Positions 11,017 through 23,728 of a DNA stretch of 64,000 bases are shown one piece after another. Numbering within the stretch: the stretch's first letter is position 1; each line of letters begins with the position of its first letter. The stretch lies in contig NC_083605.1 of the NCBI RefSeq assembly GCF_029168945.1, forward strand, positions 38,949,280 through 39,013,279. Reading direction: 5' to 3'. The translations under genes and the position numbers were made by a program. The notes under the pieces were generated by a model. The model ran no database searches. It saw only the letters and a list, made by a program, of their open reading frames with translations, and had not been told where the DNA came from. Source of the stretch: Cannabis sativa (lineage: Eukaryota > Streptophyta > Magnoliopsida > Rosales > Cannabaceae).

Positions 11017-11906
11017 GCAGCCCTTGTTTTCTTCTCTTGCACATCAAATGAAGCCATAAGCCAGGAAATTCAAGAGAGAAAAGAGAGAGAATTTTTGAAA
11101 TCCTTGTGAGATGAGTAGTGCCCACACACATCAAGTGGTGGAGATAAATGGTGGAGATCTCATTTCACTTAGGTGAAATATCATTTATACAGGGTTAAGT
11201 GTTTTAAGGATAAAATACATTGTAGGGTGTTACGGTAATTTAATCCCTGTACAATGTAAATCATCTATATAGAGGATCATTGATCACATTAGGGTTATAA
11301 AAATGGATAACTGATGACGTGTCTATATCGTGGAACATATAGAGCGTTTCTATATGACTGAGAGTGCAATTCCAAGTTCTAAGTGTGGATTCAATGAGGA
11401 ATTAATAAGTTAGGGAATTTACTTGGTAAATTCGGTTCGACTTATTGGAAGCTCGGTTATATAGACCCATGGTCCCCATACTAGTTGAGGCCATACTGCT
11501 TGTAAGACTCAGTTAATTGATTTTAATTAATCAATTAAAATTCTAAAAGTTAGACTATGTCTACTTTATGAATTTTCACTAAGCAAGGGCGAAATTGTAA
11601 AGAAAAGAGATTTTAGGTTTATTTATTAATTAAGATATTTTATATGTCTAAATTAATAAATACATTAAATGGCAATATTACTTGATAATTATTTCCAAGT
11701 TATCAAATAATTAGAATTGGCATTTAAAAGGTTAAATTGGAAAATTGGCATTTTTGAGAAAATAGGAATGGAAAATTGACAAAATGGGAAAGTTGCAAAG
11801 TGAGGCCCAATATCCTTTGTATGGCCGGCCCTTGCATAGGAAATTCCATTTGTAGTTTCCATTATTTTAATGCCATGCAATTCTAACCTAAACCTAGAGG
11901 GTTTTC

Positions 11907-11914
11907 TATAAATA
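11907..11914 (+). promoter_or_regulatory. Probable TATA box, copy 2 of the B 5' LTR
   Basis: TATAAATA in the context CTATAAATAG, the form found in the A, Z and E LTRs (22222, 23348, 41508 and, reverse, 50409). The B 5' LTR therefore carries two different promoter types in series. Confidence 0.6.
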
Positions 11915-12334
11915 GAAAGTGTTGGCTTGAGGAAACTAAGACACACATCATTGATCACTTTGTTTCTCTCAGAAAAAGCCTCACACGCCACCTTCTCTCT
12001 CTCTTTTCTTCTTTATAATTTCGAAATGCTTGAGTGATGAGTAGTGCCCACACACATCAAGTGGTATCTCAATCATAGTATGGAAGACTATGGAATTTCT
12101 GCATCAAAGAAGGAGAAAAGAAGATCCAGGTTCAGATCTTGGTGATGCTCTGCTACAGAAAGGAATCAAGGGCTAGAGATCTGAACGGAAGGAGTCATAT
12201 TATTCCGCTGCACCCACTGTAAGGTTTTCTAACTTTATATGTGTTTATTTTCATTGTTTTAGAATTCATATTAGGTTGTTAATCCAACATACTTGTTAGT
12301 AAATCTAGATCCTGGTAAAATAATTTCCAACAAC

Positions 12335-12347
12335 TGGTATCAGAGCC
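12335..12347 (+). other. Primer-binding site of copia B (tRNA-iMet type)
   Basis: TGGTATCAGAGCC two bases after the LTR end. This is a perfect match to the usual iMet-type site. Confidence 0.95.
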
Positions 12348-15300
12348 ATGGTAATGATTTACTTTCATGTAATATGAATTAAAACGATGATTGTCATGTT
12401 CTGTGTTGATTTGGATGGTTTCATGTGGTTTATGTGTTAGTTGATGAATGTATATGTTGTACAGTTTCGTTTTCCATGAAAAATATTTTTTCAATTTTTT
12501 AAAATATTTTATTTGGATTCCTTGTGAAAAATTAAGCAATTTTGTTTTTTACGGAACTCGATTCCGATAAAAATTGAGAAATATATGAATTTTAGAAGTT
12601 TGGAAATCATGGCTGCTGCATGCAGCCTATCTTGGAAGCTCCCTACAAATTGCGAATTTTTGAGGTTTTTTCCCCAAAAATCCAATTTTTTCATGGGATT
12701 GTTTCCCAAAATTCAATTTTCCTTTCTCAAATATTTCTAAATTGAAATGTTTCCAATTTTAAATATTTTCAATTTGGAATTTTTCCAATTTTAAATATTT
12801 CTATTTTGGATTGTTTCCAATTTTTAAATATTTCCTATTATGATTAGATTTAAAAATTTGTTAAGTTCTTTAATATTTATTTATTATTTAATTATAAGAT
12901 TAGATATTTAGATATTTAAGATATTTTAAATTAAAAGATAACTTTGTCTTTTTATTTAAAATACTATATTAAAATTATCTTATATGACAAATTAAATAAT
13001 TAATAAATTTGAAATTAACATAGATACTTTTATAGATATACTTACCATAATGTTTTCAAATTCAAAAATTTGTTATTTTGTTAAATATTTAATTATTTAT
13101 AAATTATAAGTATAATGATAGTTTTTCTATATATATATATCATTTTTTCCTTATTAGAAATTTATAAATCATATCTTAAATATTTAAATAACATAGATAT
13201 TTTTGTAGAGATTTGAATATTGCTTAATTTGAGATATTTTGACATATAATTATGGTAATTATTGTTCATTTATTATTTTATTCCTAAAATAATAATTATC
13301 TAACCAAATCTATTTTAAAATTCGTTTATTTTATTAAATTATAAGATCTGAAAGTGATATTGAAGATTCTTTCCTTTCAAATCATTGATCTTATTAGATA
13401 TTTAATTTGATTCAAATAAACCTAGATATTTTAAAATTAGTTTCCTTTATTTGGTTAGTTTAAGAATAATAATTTAATTATATTATTATCTTGATTCACA
13501 TCTGTTACATGGACAATGTTTGTTTATTTATATTGTTTATTCAAAAACTTTTTTTTAACAAACCTATTATTTATCTGATCTAAATTGCTATGATTAATTT
13601 GTTGACAGATCATGATCCAATGATCTGATTTTAATCATAGTCCAATTGACGATAGATCTTATAAATAATTTGTAACAGGTTAATTTTGTACTTCTTTCAT
13701 CTGTGTAAACCTAGTAGCATGATAGGGCCCATCCAAATCATTTGACCTGTGTGAGCCTATATGTTTGCTTTTGGGCTTAGATACATATAGGGAGCCCATT
13801 TAAGTTTTTACTAAGTAAATGGACTAGGTTGCTAAAATAAATTTTGACATAAGAAAATTTATTTAGGTCCAATTAGATTTGGGCTTATTCAATGAATAAC
13901 AATTATTTATTTAAAGGTTAAATTCCTCTCTTTTGGGCCTTGTGTGTGAGTTGGGGGCCATAGAAGTGGGTACGATATACTGAACCCAGCTCCCCCTCAC
14001 ATGAACTACCCCAATTGTGAAGGTCCATTTGCCTTATTTAAATAATTATATTAGGTTAATTATATTAGTCTAACCTAATTAAAATTGAATTAGCAACATA
14101 ATTAACTTTTAAAATATATGAAATTTATTTTTCATTGAAATATTTTAAAGTTAATTTTAGAAAAACACTTAGTTAATGATATATTCTAGACAGTTATTTC
14201 TTGTACTAGTTATTATTTCTAATATTTAATAGGAAAATATCATTGATTGTGAAATTAATTGTCTCATAATTAATTTTGGTACAATCTAAGTTTAGTATAT
14301 TTTCCTAGTATTAAACTAGAATTAATAATTAAGTTTCCTCTTTACTTAATTATTTATTTCTTGAATTTAATACATTTAATTAAATTGAAAATTTCAATAT
14401 CTAAGTTGATTTTCATCATGATACTTTAATATTGTTATTTTCATGTTATTTAATTAAAGTTGAAAATTATTTTAAGTTTGGAATCTTATTTCAGAATAAC
14501 TTAAGTTTGAATAATTTTCAAAATATATTTTATTTTATTTTATTAATCATTTCCCAAAATTTTGAAATTGCATTTCTTTAATGCAGAAATTTCGAATTTT
14601 ATTTGAAAAATAGATTAAAGTTGAAAATTATTTATTTAATTTTGGACCAACTTAAATCAAGGACTTTTTCATTTAATGGTTAATTAAAATAAATGAACTA
14701 AAATATATTATAATTAGAAATTGGATTAATTAGTCCATGAAAGTCTAGATAGATATTATCTGTTTTGCTTGAAGTATTTTTCTAGTGTATTTAATTAAAT
14801 AGAAAATTAATATTTAAGTTGATTTTTTAATCATGATACTTAAATATTTGAAATTTTTCTTAGATATTTAATTAAATAGGGAAATTATATTTTTTGTTGA
14901 AATTAATTTTTATTAATTTTGGGCCAACATAAAATTAGAGTAATTTTCCAGGATTTATTTTTATTTTATTTTAAAGCATTTTTGAAAATGCAATATATAT
15001 TTATAGAAAATTAAATTTGAGTTGTAAATTAATTTAAATTAATTTTGAAACAACTTAAATTGAATAATTTTCTAAATATTTATGGAAATTATTACTAAGA
15101 TGGAAATAATTCACGTTATTTTCATATCCATCTAAGTATAATTTATAAATATTAAATTAAAATTTATATTTGGAATTTTTCATTCTAAATTGGAAATTTT
15201 AATTAAATAAATATATATTTAAAATAAATTGATTAAAATAAATATTAGAGGAAAATGCAACCCTTCATTAAATAATGAGCTTTATTATTATAAGGATATT

Positions 15301-15515
15301 CGATCTCCATTGTTTGTTTTACATAGCTATTGTTTTAGTGAGTAATCCTCCCTAATGGAGGAACGTTCATTAGCAAGTTAGCACCGTTTAATCTCAAAAG
15401 ATAAGTAATCTTGTAAGTTTTTTTTTATATAGTTTATGATCACCCTAATGGTGGCGACTATATAAGACTTGCAAGAATATGAAACAATGGTGGAAGCTCA
15501 TAAGATAGAATAGCC
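12348..15515 (+). other. Copia B AT-rich untranslated leader, about 3 kb
   Basis: Very AT-rich, with no credible frame. It is homologous in reverse to D (28513-31608) and in part to Z (33612-37107) and E. It contains one GC-richer structured island (13934-14035) and, near 13728-13800, GGGCCC and a TGGGCT...AGCCCA inverted repeat. From about 15240 it enters the conserved pre-gag segment. Confidence 0.85.
13934..14035 (+). promoter_or_regulatory. Conserved nested stem-loop island in the copia B leader
   Basis: The outer arms are TGGGCCTT and AAGGTCCA (7 pairs plus one G-U), the middle arms TTGGGG and CCCCAA, and the inner arms TGGGT and ACCCA around a 12-base loop. D, Z and E have equivalents at 29979-30082, 35067-35170 and 56631-56734, while the surrounding sequence is more variable. 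A packaging or translational role is inference. Confidence 0.6.
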
Positions 15516-15650
15516 TTGACTCTCGCCTAAACGGGACAACGCGGATTCACATCTTGATGGAATAAAAGGTTGCTAGAATGTTGATCATTTTAGATGAGCT
15601 GACAACTCTATTCAATGAATGGTAGCTTTGACTCTCGCCTAAACGGGACA
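15516..15650 (+). repeat. Paired 23-bp motif in the B leader
   Basis: Two identical 23-bp motifs starting TTGACTCTCGCCTAAACG lie at 15516-15538 and 15628-15650, 112 bp apart. A weaker related version (TTGACTCTCGCTAATCGG) lies near 16014. Confidence 0.85.
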
Positions 15651-15799
15651 CTGATATCAGTTTGTTGAAAACCTTGGAAATTATTTAGGATTCTATGTTT
15701 TAGTATTTTCACTTGTCATTCCTACTTGCTATGTGCTTCATAATTTCTGAATTGTGTATGAATTTGTATTGAACCATGTTATTTTCTGTTATTAAATTG

Positions 15800-18299
15800 T
15801 AGTTTAATTTCGAATCTTCATTGTTGGTCTAGCTTGATTTGTTTCTCTAATGAGATAAATCCCTAATGGATTTTCACCATTACACTAACATAATAGTGTT
15901 AGATCTCGAAAGATAAATATTGTATACGCAAGGTCTAGCTGTTCATCAATTGATGACACCTTAGACTAGTATTTTACAATATGAAACAAGAAGATTGTAT
16001 AAATAAGATTACTTTGACTCTCGCTAATCGGAGCATCGTTGGATTCTTATTTAAAACGAAATTATCCTAATTCCTCTTAGCTTATTCATTTCGAATTAGC
16101 TTAAAGACATATCATTGGATGAATGGTCTATATATCTTATAAAGTCTTAATTTCTCTTAAGAAATTAGATGACGCATATGATTATATTCCCAGAATTCTA
16201 TCCCTAAATGATATAAATCCTCAATCTTAGATATCTCCTACTTGTATAGGCAAATCATAGAGTTAGATTAGTAGTTGTTGTCCAAGAGAGAATTACTAAT
16301 TATACAGTTACACTTTCACAAGTGTTTAATAACCATTTTCTTTCAATGGATTCAAACTGTATGAGTTTAGTATTCTATGACCAGAATCCACTTGCACTAT
16401 TCTAAGAACTCTTTGATGTAACTAAACTTAAGTCATCAAAAGATACAACCACATATTTTATAAATCTAAGGCATTTGTATCTTGTTCATAGTTGTTTTTA
16501 CAAGATCATTCTCTGCAAAGAGTTAATATGCCTATATCCACTGAAAGTAATTTCATCTCATTCGCAGATGGATGTACATTCAGGGGTGGATATGAGTTTT
16601 CGTAGTATTCTTAAAACGATCACTCTAGATTTTACCTTATGCAAAAGAAATTTGAAATGTTTGAAAAATTTCATGAATTTCTAGCAATGGTGAAGGTAAG
16701 TGGTTAAAGATCTTGCGAACTGATAGGGGTGGAGAAAAAGTTAGTAGATATGCAGTTCAAAGATCATTAATTTGATTTTGAATTATATCCAAACTTACCT
16801 CCTCAGAATTTCTAGTTGCATATTGATGATTAGTTACTAGTCGTTGCCTAAATCCTACTATGGAAATAAAATTTCTGAATGATGCAATGGTTGTATACTT
16901 AATGTAAACCATTACTAGATTCATGGATGACCTAATTGAAGTCTTAAGAAAAGCTAGAACTGCTAACCTTGGTTTCCATGTTTGTTAGCTATTCTAAATG
17001 CATATCCCATAGTCATTAGACAAGAAAGTGTTTGTTTAAACAAATACTACTTTTCTAAGAAAATGACTTAGTCTGAAAATAAAGTAGCATATAAAGGAGA
17101 TATTTAATTCTTGATTCCAAAAGTGTTCTATCATCTTATATGACATATGATGATCCCACTGCCTCTGTTGTCTTGTCACAACCAAAGAGGTTAATACCAT
17201 TTAGATTTCTTAGACATAATTCACGGTACCTTGTCGTAGTGGGAAAGTTTCTAGGAACTTGCCTTCTTATGACTTGGAAGACACTAGTGATTAAAATCCA
17301 TTGTTAGTTTAAACAAGTAATGGATTGTCAAGATAAGAAACTAAGAAGAAAATCCAATAGAACTATGGTTTAATCCATTCACATGGAATAACCTAAAGTT
17401 TTCTATTACAAGGACATAAAAGGAAATTTTAGTTAATAAGTCTATTCTATGGACTTAACAAAACTCCCTGTTCCTAGTATTATATGTTTGAGTTTATCTA
17501 AACCTATGGCTTGTGGTATACCTGGTAATTACTTACTCTAATGCAAGCAACTTACTATTGAAGTCTTAAGAAAAGCTAGAACTGCTAACCTTGGTTTCCA
17601 TGTTTGTTAGCTATTCTAACTGCATATCCCATAGTCATTAGATAAGAAAGTGTTTGTTTAAACAAATACTACTTTTCTAAGAAAATGACTAAGTCTGAAA
17701 GTAAAGTAGCAAATAAAGGAGATATTTTTTCTTGATTCCATAAGTGTTCTATCATCTTATTCGTTACAAGATGATCCCACTGCCTCTGTTGTCTTAACAC
17801 AACTGAAGAGGTCTATACCATTTAGTTTTCTTTGACATAGTTCACGGTACCTTGTTGTAGTGGGAGAGTTTCTAGGAACTCACCTTCTCATGACTTGGAA
17901 GACACTAGTGATTAAAAATCCATTGTGAGTTTAAACAAGCAATGGATTGTCAAGATAAGAAACTAAGAAGAAAGCCAAGAGAACTATGGTTTGATTCATT
18001 CACATGGAGTAACCTAAAGTTTTCTGTTACAAGGACATGAAAGGAAATTTTCGTTAATAAGTCTATTCAATGGACTTAACAAAACTTCCTGTTCCTAGTA
18101 TTATAGGTTTGAGTTTATCTAAACCTATGGCTTGTGGTATACCTGGAAATTACTTACTGTAATGCAAGCAACTTACTTTAGTAAGATGCTGGTGCATTTT
18201 CTTTCCAATGGCAATCTATAGAAGCTTCCCAACTTCTAAGCATAGATTTTATTTATATAAGGAAAAGTCTCAACTATTGCAGAGAAGATAAAGCCATGA
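15800..18299 (+). pseudogene. Copia B decayed gag-pol with integrase trace
   Basis: No long frame. The integrase core trace is at 16590-16780: a lysine/phenylalanine-rich stretch (KKFEMFEKF-like) and then LRTDRGGE at about 16713-16736. The reading frame is broken throughout. The 69-codon frame at 16475-16684 is a chance open stretch inside this trace. The region contains the 0.62-kb tandem duplication. Confidence 0.7.
16937..18174 (+). repeat. Tandem duplication in the B pol remnant
   Basis: Copy 1 (about 16937-17556) and copy 2 (about 17557-18174) start with ATTGAAGTCTTAAGAAAAGC and end with ATGCAAGCAACTTACT. Z carries the unit once (about 38630-39258). The copies differ at scattered bases, so the event is not very recent. 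Confidence 0.88.
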
Positions 18300-18890
18300 A
18301 AGAATTTCTTAAATCAACAGTGAGAGGTCTCAGATATGCTTTTGTATGCCTTAGACCAGACACCTGCTGTTGAGTGGGAGTAATGAGTAGGTATCAGATT
18401 AATCCAGGAGAGGAACATTGGAAAACAATCAAGTAAATCTTAAGATTAAGAAGAGGAACTATATGTTAGTCCATAAGGGTGTTTGTTTAAAACTCTTAGA
18501 CTACACCACATTAGATTTCAAGACTTGCCTTTGTGCTAGAAAGTCTGCTGATGAGATGGTGATTACTTTGGGGGTGGAGTAGCGATTTTGGAGAAGTGTA
18601 AAAACCTATCTGAACTCTCTTGGTCTACCAGAGAGAGTGAATGTTAAAAAGTTGCAGGAAAGATACTTATTCAGTCTAAGGAAAGTTCTATACATTTGTG
18701 GCAGTGTTCCAACTTGCCTTAACTACTAGGGTTACTTCCTGAATAACGAAAGAGTAGTTGCCCAAAAGTATAGAATCCAGTATCCCAAAAGAGTAGACAT
18801 ATAGAGAGGAATTTCACATTATCAAGGATTTTGTGATTAAGGAAGAGTAATGGTGGAGAAGAGGTTGTGTTTAATTCAACTTTGTCGAGG
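18300..18890 (+). pseudogene. Copia B RNase H / C-terminal pol trace
   Basis: One frame reads RPDTCC, stop, VGVMSRYQINPGEEHWKTIK, stop. This is the copia RNase H region (RPDI..AVG..SRYQ.NPG..HW...K). The TGA is at 18371-18373 and is shared with A, D, Z and E. The tail (VMVEK-like) is recognisable near 18850. Confidence 0.8.
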
Positions 18891-18980
18891 ATCCCATTAC
18901 GAGGAGTTTACTACTATTACACTTGATTGGTATATCAAGGTGTTAATGATTATTTGAAATGCACTTTTTGTTTTATATTA

Positions 18981-20914
18981 GTGCAAGTGGGAGTTTGTTG
19001 GGTTTTATGCCCTAAATAAAACTCATTTCATATAATCAGATTTACTTATTAATAAAGATCAGAAATAACATTTTATGTTGCATGGTTCACATGATTTATT
19101 TCGTGATTATATGTATATAATGTATGAATTCTTTTTAAGTCCAGAACATATGAGTTGGTTAAAGATTATAGTGTTGTCAGCACAGTGGAATATAATCTTT
19201 ATTATATGTTCAAAAGTAGATTCCCTGATTTGTCACATTGGATTTAGACTGACATGGTATAATCAGCGATAGGTATTCTTACACCTTGGAAAAGTGTTAT
19301 GTCCTTTCCAGGACATTGGCAAAGTTTACCAGTATCGGATGCATGGAGTATGCATTGGAATGGACCGATATTGAACTTTTAATTAGATTTTGAAACTTAC
19401 CGTAAATATCTATTCAATTCAATATCATAAGTTGATCCTAGATCACATGATCGAAATCCTGATATGGTTAGGCTCAATTTCAAGAGTATTATTCGTGTTC
19501 TTAAATTTGTTAGTTAAGCCTAATCTTTAGTCTGGGCAATACGTACATTTTGGGAACACGGTAGTGCAATTGAGTGGGGGAGCGCTAACATAAATATGGA
19601 ATCTATAGCTTCTATTTGGCAAATAGAAGTAAAGGATGATTTCCTTCAAGCTTAACCAAACGAAGATAAATGGTGGAGATCTCATTTCACTTAGGTGAAA
19701 GATCATTTATACAGGGTTAAGTGTTTTAAGGATAAAATACATTGTAGGGTGTTACGGTAATTTAATCCCTGTACAGTGTAAATCATCTATATAGAGGATC
19801 ATTGATCACATTAGGGTTATAACAATGGATAACTAATGACGTGTCTATATCGTGGAACATATAGAGCGTTTCTATATGACTGAGAGTGCAATTCCATGTT
19901 CTAAGTGTGGATTCAATGAGGAATTAATAAGTTAGGGAATTTACTTGGTAAATTCGGTTCGACTTATTGGAAGCTCGGTTATATAGACCCATGGTCCCCA
20001 TACTAGTTGAGGCCATACTGCTTGTAAGACTCAGTTAATTGATTTTAATTAATCAATAATAATTCTAAAAGTTAGACTATGTCTACTTTATGAATTCTCA
20101 CAGTTTAAGGATGAAATCGTAAAGAAAAGGGTTTCTAGGTTCAATTATTAATTAAGAGACATTGTATGTCTAGTTAATAATTATTTTAAATGACAATATT
20201 ATTTAATAATCTATTTTAGTTATTAAGTAATTAGTTTTGGCATTTAAATGATTAGAATTGGAAAAGTGGCATTTTTGGAGAAATAAAAATAAAATTGAGG
20301 AAACTGCAAAATCCAAGTGAGGCCCATTTCCTTCTATGGCCGAGCACTCCCTTTGTGTTTCCCAATTATTATTTTTATTTTTAATTGCCATGTAATTGCT
20401 AATCAAAGCCTAGCTATAATAGGAAAGTGGTGGATCACACTAAAAAAGGCAGTTAATCAATTACACAGTAATTAAGGAAACTATTTTATTTGGAAAGTTG
20501 TGCTCTCCCTTCTCCCTATATAAAGCAGCCCTTGTTTTCTTCTCTTGCACATCAAATGAAGCCATAAGCCACGAAATTCAAGAGAGAAAAGAGAGAGAAT
20601 TTTCGAAATCCTTGTGAGATGAGTAGTGCCCACACACATCAAGTGGTATCTCAATCATGGTATGGAAGACTATGGAATTTCTGCATCAAAGAAGGAGAAA
20701 AGAAGATCCAGGTTCAGATCTTGGTGATTCTCTGCTACAGAAAGCAATCAAGGGCTAGAGATCTGAACGGAAGGAGTCATATTATTCCGCAGCACCCACT
20801 GTAAGGTTTTCTAACTTTATATGTGTTTATTTTCATTGTTTTAGAATTCATATAAGGTTGTTAATCCAACATACTTGTTAGTAAATCTAGATCCTGGTAA
20901 AATAATTTCTAACA
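18981..20914 (+). repeat. Copia B polypurine tract and 3' LTR (18996-20914, 1919 bp)
   Basis: GTGCAAGTGGGAGTT precedes TGTTGGG at 18996, and the LTR ends TTTCTAACA at 20914. It lacks the duplication seen in the 5' LTR. The small frame at 20619-20804 is an LTR stretch and not a gene. Confidence 0.93.
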
Positions 20915-22696
20915 CATAATGTATAAATTCATCTGAAACCCTTTTCACATACTTGATCTTGTTTATTGTGCCGTCAACACATTGGAAAGTAAACATGACT
21001 ATGTGAACAAAGTGTCCTAGATTTATCAGACATAGGGTTTTACTGATATGATAATCTACAACAGAGTTTACTTTCATTTGGAGAAGTGCTATGTTCTTTC
21101 CAGAGCATTAGTTAAGTAAAGCTCAGGTTGGATGCATGGAGTATGCATCGGAAGGGACCGATATTGAACTTTGACTTAGATTTATTAAACTTACCGTAAT
21201 ATCTATTCAAGTCAATATCGCCTAGTTGATCCTAGATCAAATGTTCTTAATCCTGATATGATTAGGCTCAATCTCAAGAGGCTATTCGTGTTCTTTGATT
21301 TGTTAGTTAAGCCTACTTTTAGGTCAGGGTGATACGTACATTTTGGGAACACGGTAGTGCAATTGAGTGGGAGCGCTATCATAAACATGGAATCTATAGC
21401 TTCTATCTGGCGAATAGTAAGCAAAGGATGATCTCCTTCGAGCTTGACCAAACGAACATAAATGGTGGAGTACTCATTTCATATAAGCTAAAATATCATT
21501 TATACGGGGTCAAGTGTTTTAAGGAATAAATACATTGTAGGGTGTAACGGTAATTTAATCCCTTTACAGTGTAGGTCATTCATATAGAGGATCAGTGATC
21601 AAATTAGGATTATAACAATGGTTAACTAATGATGTGTCTTTATGGTGGAACATATAGAGCATTCTATATACTGAGAGTGCAATTCTAAGTTCTATGCGTG
21701 GATTCAACGAAGAATTAATAAGTTAGTGAATTTTAGTGCTAAATTCTTGATCTACTTATTGGAAGCTCGGTTATATAGACCCATGGTCCCCCCACTAGTT
21801 GATATAATATTGCTTGTAAGACTCATGTAATTGGTTTTGATTAATCAATTATAATTCTCAAATTAGACTATGTCTATTTGTGAATTTTTCACTAAGTAAG
21901 GGCGAAATTGTAAAGAAAGAGTTTTTAGGGGCATACTTGTTAATTATGATACTTTGTATGGTTCAATTAATAAATATGATAAATGACAATATTATTTAAT
22001 AATTATTTATAGTTATTAAATACTTAGAATTGTCATTTAAATGGTTGAATTAGAAAATTTACGTTTTTGAGAAAATCAGATGCAGAAAAGATAAAGCTGC
22101 AAAATTGCAAAAAGTGAGGCCCAAATCCACTATGTATGGCCTGCCACTTTTGTAGGCAATTTAAACTGATATTTTCATTATTTTATTGCTAAATAATTCA
22201 AACCTAACCCTAGTGGAGTGCTATAAATAGATAGTGAAGGCTTCAGGAAAATTACACTAAATTTCTACACTTTTCTTCTGACACTTCTGATTCAGAAAAA
22301 ACTGAGCCTTCTCTCTCCCTATCTTTGGCTGAACCCACTCTCTCTCTCTTCCTCTTGAATTTCGAAATCCTTAGTGTATGTGTAGTGCCCACACACAGCA
22401 ACTGATACCTCAATCATAGTGAGGAAGATCGTGAAGAAAGACATTCAGCAAAGGAGTTTCAGCATCAAAGATTCAGAGAAAGAGATCCAGGTTCAGATAT
22501 TGATAATGCTCTGCTACAGAAAGGAATCAAGGGCTAGATATCTGAATGGAATGAGTCATTATATTCCGCTGCACCCAATGTAAGGTTTCCTTAACTTTAT
22601 ATGTGTTTATTTCATCGTATTAGAAAGTTCATATTTAGGATGTTAATAAACATACCTGTGAGTAGATCTAAGATCCTCGTAAAATAATTTCCAACA
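20915..22696 (+). repeat. Copia A 3' LTR, remainder
   Basis: Starts with the right target duplication CATAA (20915-20919), continues the LTR interrupted at 9486 and ends TTTCCAACA. It belongs to the same LTR type as Z and E (TTCATCTGAAACCC; TATAAATA at 22222-22229) and differs from B and D. Confidence 0.92.
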
Positions 22697-23728
22697 TGTA
22701 GATCATTCATATAGAGGATCATTGATCAAATTAGGATTATAACAATGGATAACTAATGAGGTATCTATATGGTGGAACATATAGAGCATTCTATATACTG
22801 AGAGTGCAATTCTAAGTTCTATGCGTGGATTCAACGAAGAATTAATAAGTCATTAAATTTAGGTGATAAATTCTTGATCTGCTTATTGGAAGCTCGGTTA
22901 TATAGACCCATGGTCCCCGCACTAGTTGAGATAATATTGCTTGCAAGACTCATATAATTGGTTTTGATTAATAAATTATAATTCTCAAATTAGACTATGT
23001 CTATTTGTGAATTTTTCACTAAGTAAGGGCGAAATAATAAAGAAAGAGTTTTAGGGGCATATTTGTTAATTATGATACTTTGTATGGTTCAATTAATAAA
23101 TATGATAAATGACAATATTATTTAATAATTATTTATAGTTATTAAATAGTTAGAATTGGCATTTAAATGGTTGAATTTGAAAATTGGCGTTTTTGAGAAA
23201 ATCAGATGCAGAAAAGATAATACTGCAAAATTGCAAAACTGAGGCCCAAATCCACATGTATAGGGCCGGCCACTTTTGTAGGGTTTTACCCCTGATATTT
23301 TCATTATTTTAATGCCAAATAATTCAAACCTAACCCTAGTGGAATGCTATAAATAGATAGTGAAGGCTTCAGGAAAATTACACTTCTGAATCAGAAAACC
23401 TAAGCCTTTCTCTCTCTACCTTGGCCGCCACCCTCTCTCTCTCTTCTTCCTTCATATTTCGAAATTACTTTAGTGATACCTCAATCATAGTGAGGAAGAT
23501 CGTGAAGAAAGACTTTCAGCAAGAAGGAGTTTCAGCACTAAAGAATCAGAGAAAGAGATCCAGGTTCAGATATTGATAATGCTCTGCTACAGAAAGGAAT
23601 CAAGGGCTAGATATCTGAACGGAAGGAGTCATATTATTCCGCTGCACCCAATGTAAGGTTTCCTAAACTTTATATGTGTTTATTTCATCATTTTAGAAAG
23701 TTCATATTTAGGGTGTTAATCAACATAC
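22697..23728 (+). repeat. Copia Z 5' LTR, middle part
   Basis: Begins abruptly inside an LTR (TGTAGATCATTC, equivalent to about 40854 in Z's 3' LTR) right after A ends, and runs to CAACATAC, where D is inserted. It resumes at 33551 and ends at 33596. The missing start should lie left of A, off-window. TATA box at 23348-23355. Confidence 0.9.
23724..23728. repeat. Target-site duplication of D, left copy (CATAC)
   Basis: CATAC directly before TGTTGGAAA at 23729; the right copy is at 33551-33555. Confidence 0.95.

Larger units (their letters stand above)
10155..12062 (+). repeat. Tandem duplication within the B 5' LTR, second copy chimeric
   Basis: Copy 1 (about 10155-11137) and copy 2 (about 11138-12062) both start at AGATAAATGGTGGAGATC and end at CACACACATCAAGTGG. 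The first half of copy 2 is nearly identical to copy 1. From about 11580 it switches to sequence like the A/Z/E LTR type (CACTAAGCAAGGGCGAAATTG, GGCCGGCC, CTATAAATAG). The duplication point is AAGTGG|TGGAGATAAATGG. Confidence 0.85.
9487..12332 (+). repeat. Copia B 5' LTR, 2846 bp, internally duplicated
   Basis: Runs from TGTTGGGTTTTATGCCC to TTTCCAACA. The paired 3' LTR is only 1919 bp. The extra 927 bp is a second pass through the middle and end of the LTR beginning at about 11138. The small frame at 9566-9766 is conserved among the LTR copies but is explained by LTR similarity. Confidence 0.92.
9487..20914 (+). mobile_element. B: complete non-autonomous Ty1/copia element
   Basis: The structure is complete: 5' LTR, primer site, AT-rich leader, decayed pol, polypurine tract, 3' LTR and a perfect 5-bp target duplication. 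The total is 11,428 bp. This is larger than its relatives because of a tandem duplication in the 5' LTR (about 0.93 kb) and one in the pol remnant (about 0.62 kb). No functional protein is encoded. Confidence 0.93.
6178..22696 (+). mobile_element. A: non-autonomous Ty1/copia element, 5' part outside window, split by B
   Basis: The visible parts are leader and internal region (6178-9360) and the 3' LTR, split into 9361-9486 and 20915-22696 by element B. G1 lies at its left visible boundary. The element is copia by its C-terminal RNase H trace, LTR ends TGTTGG...CCAACA and polypurine tract. It ends at 22696 and is followed by TGTAG (22697-22701), the expected target duplication, within the LTR of Z. 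Confidence 0.85.

Noticed and set aside
22697..23728. Solo LTR
   Set aside because: The sequence lacks its start, abuts A's LTR end and resumes after D at 33551 into a primer site, so it is the split 5' LTR of Z.
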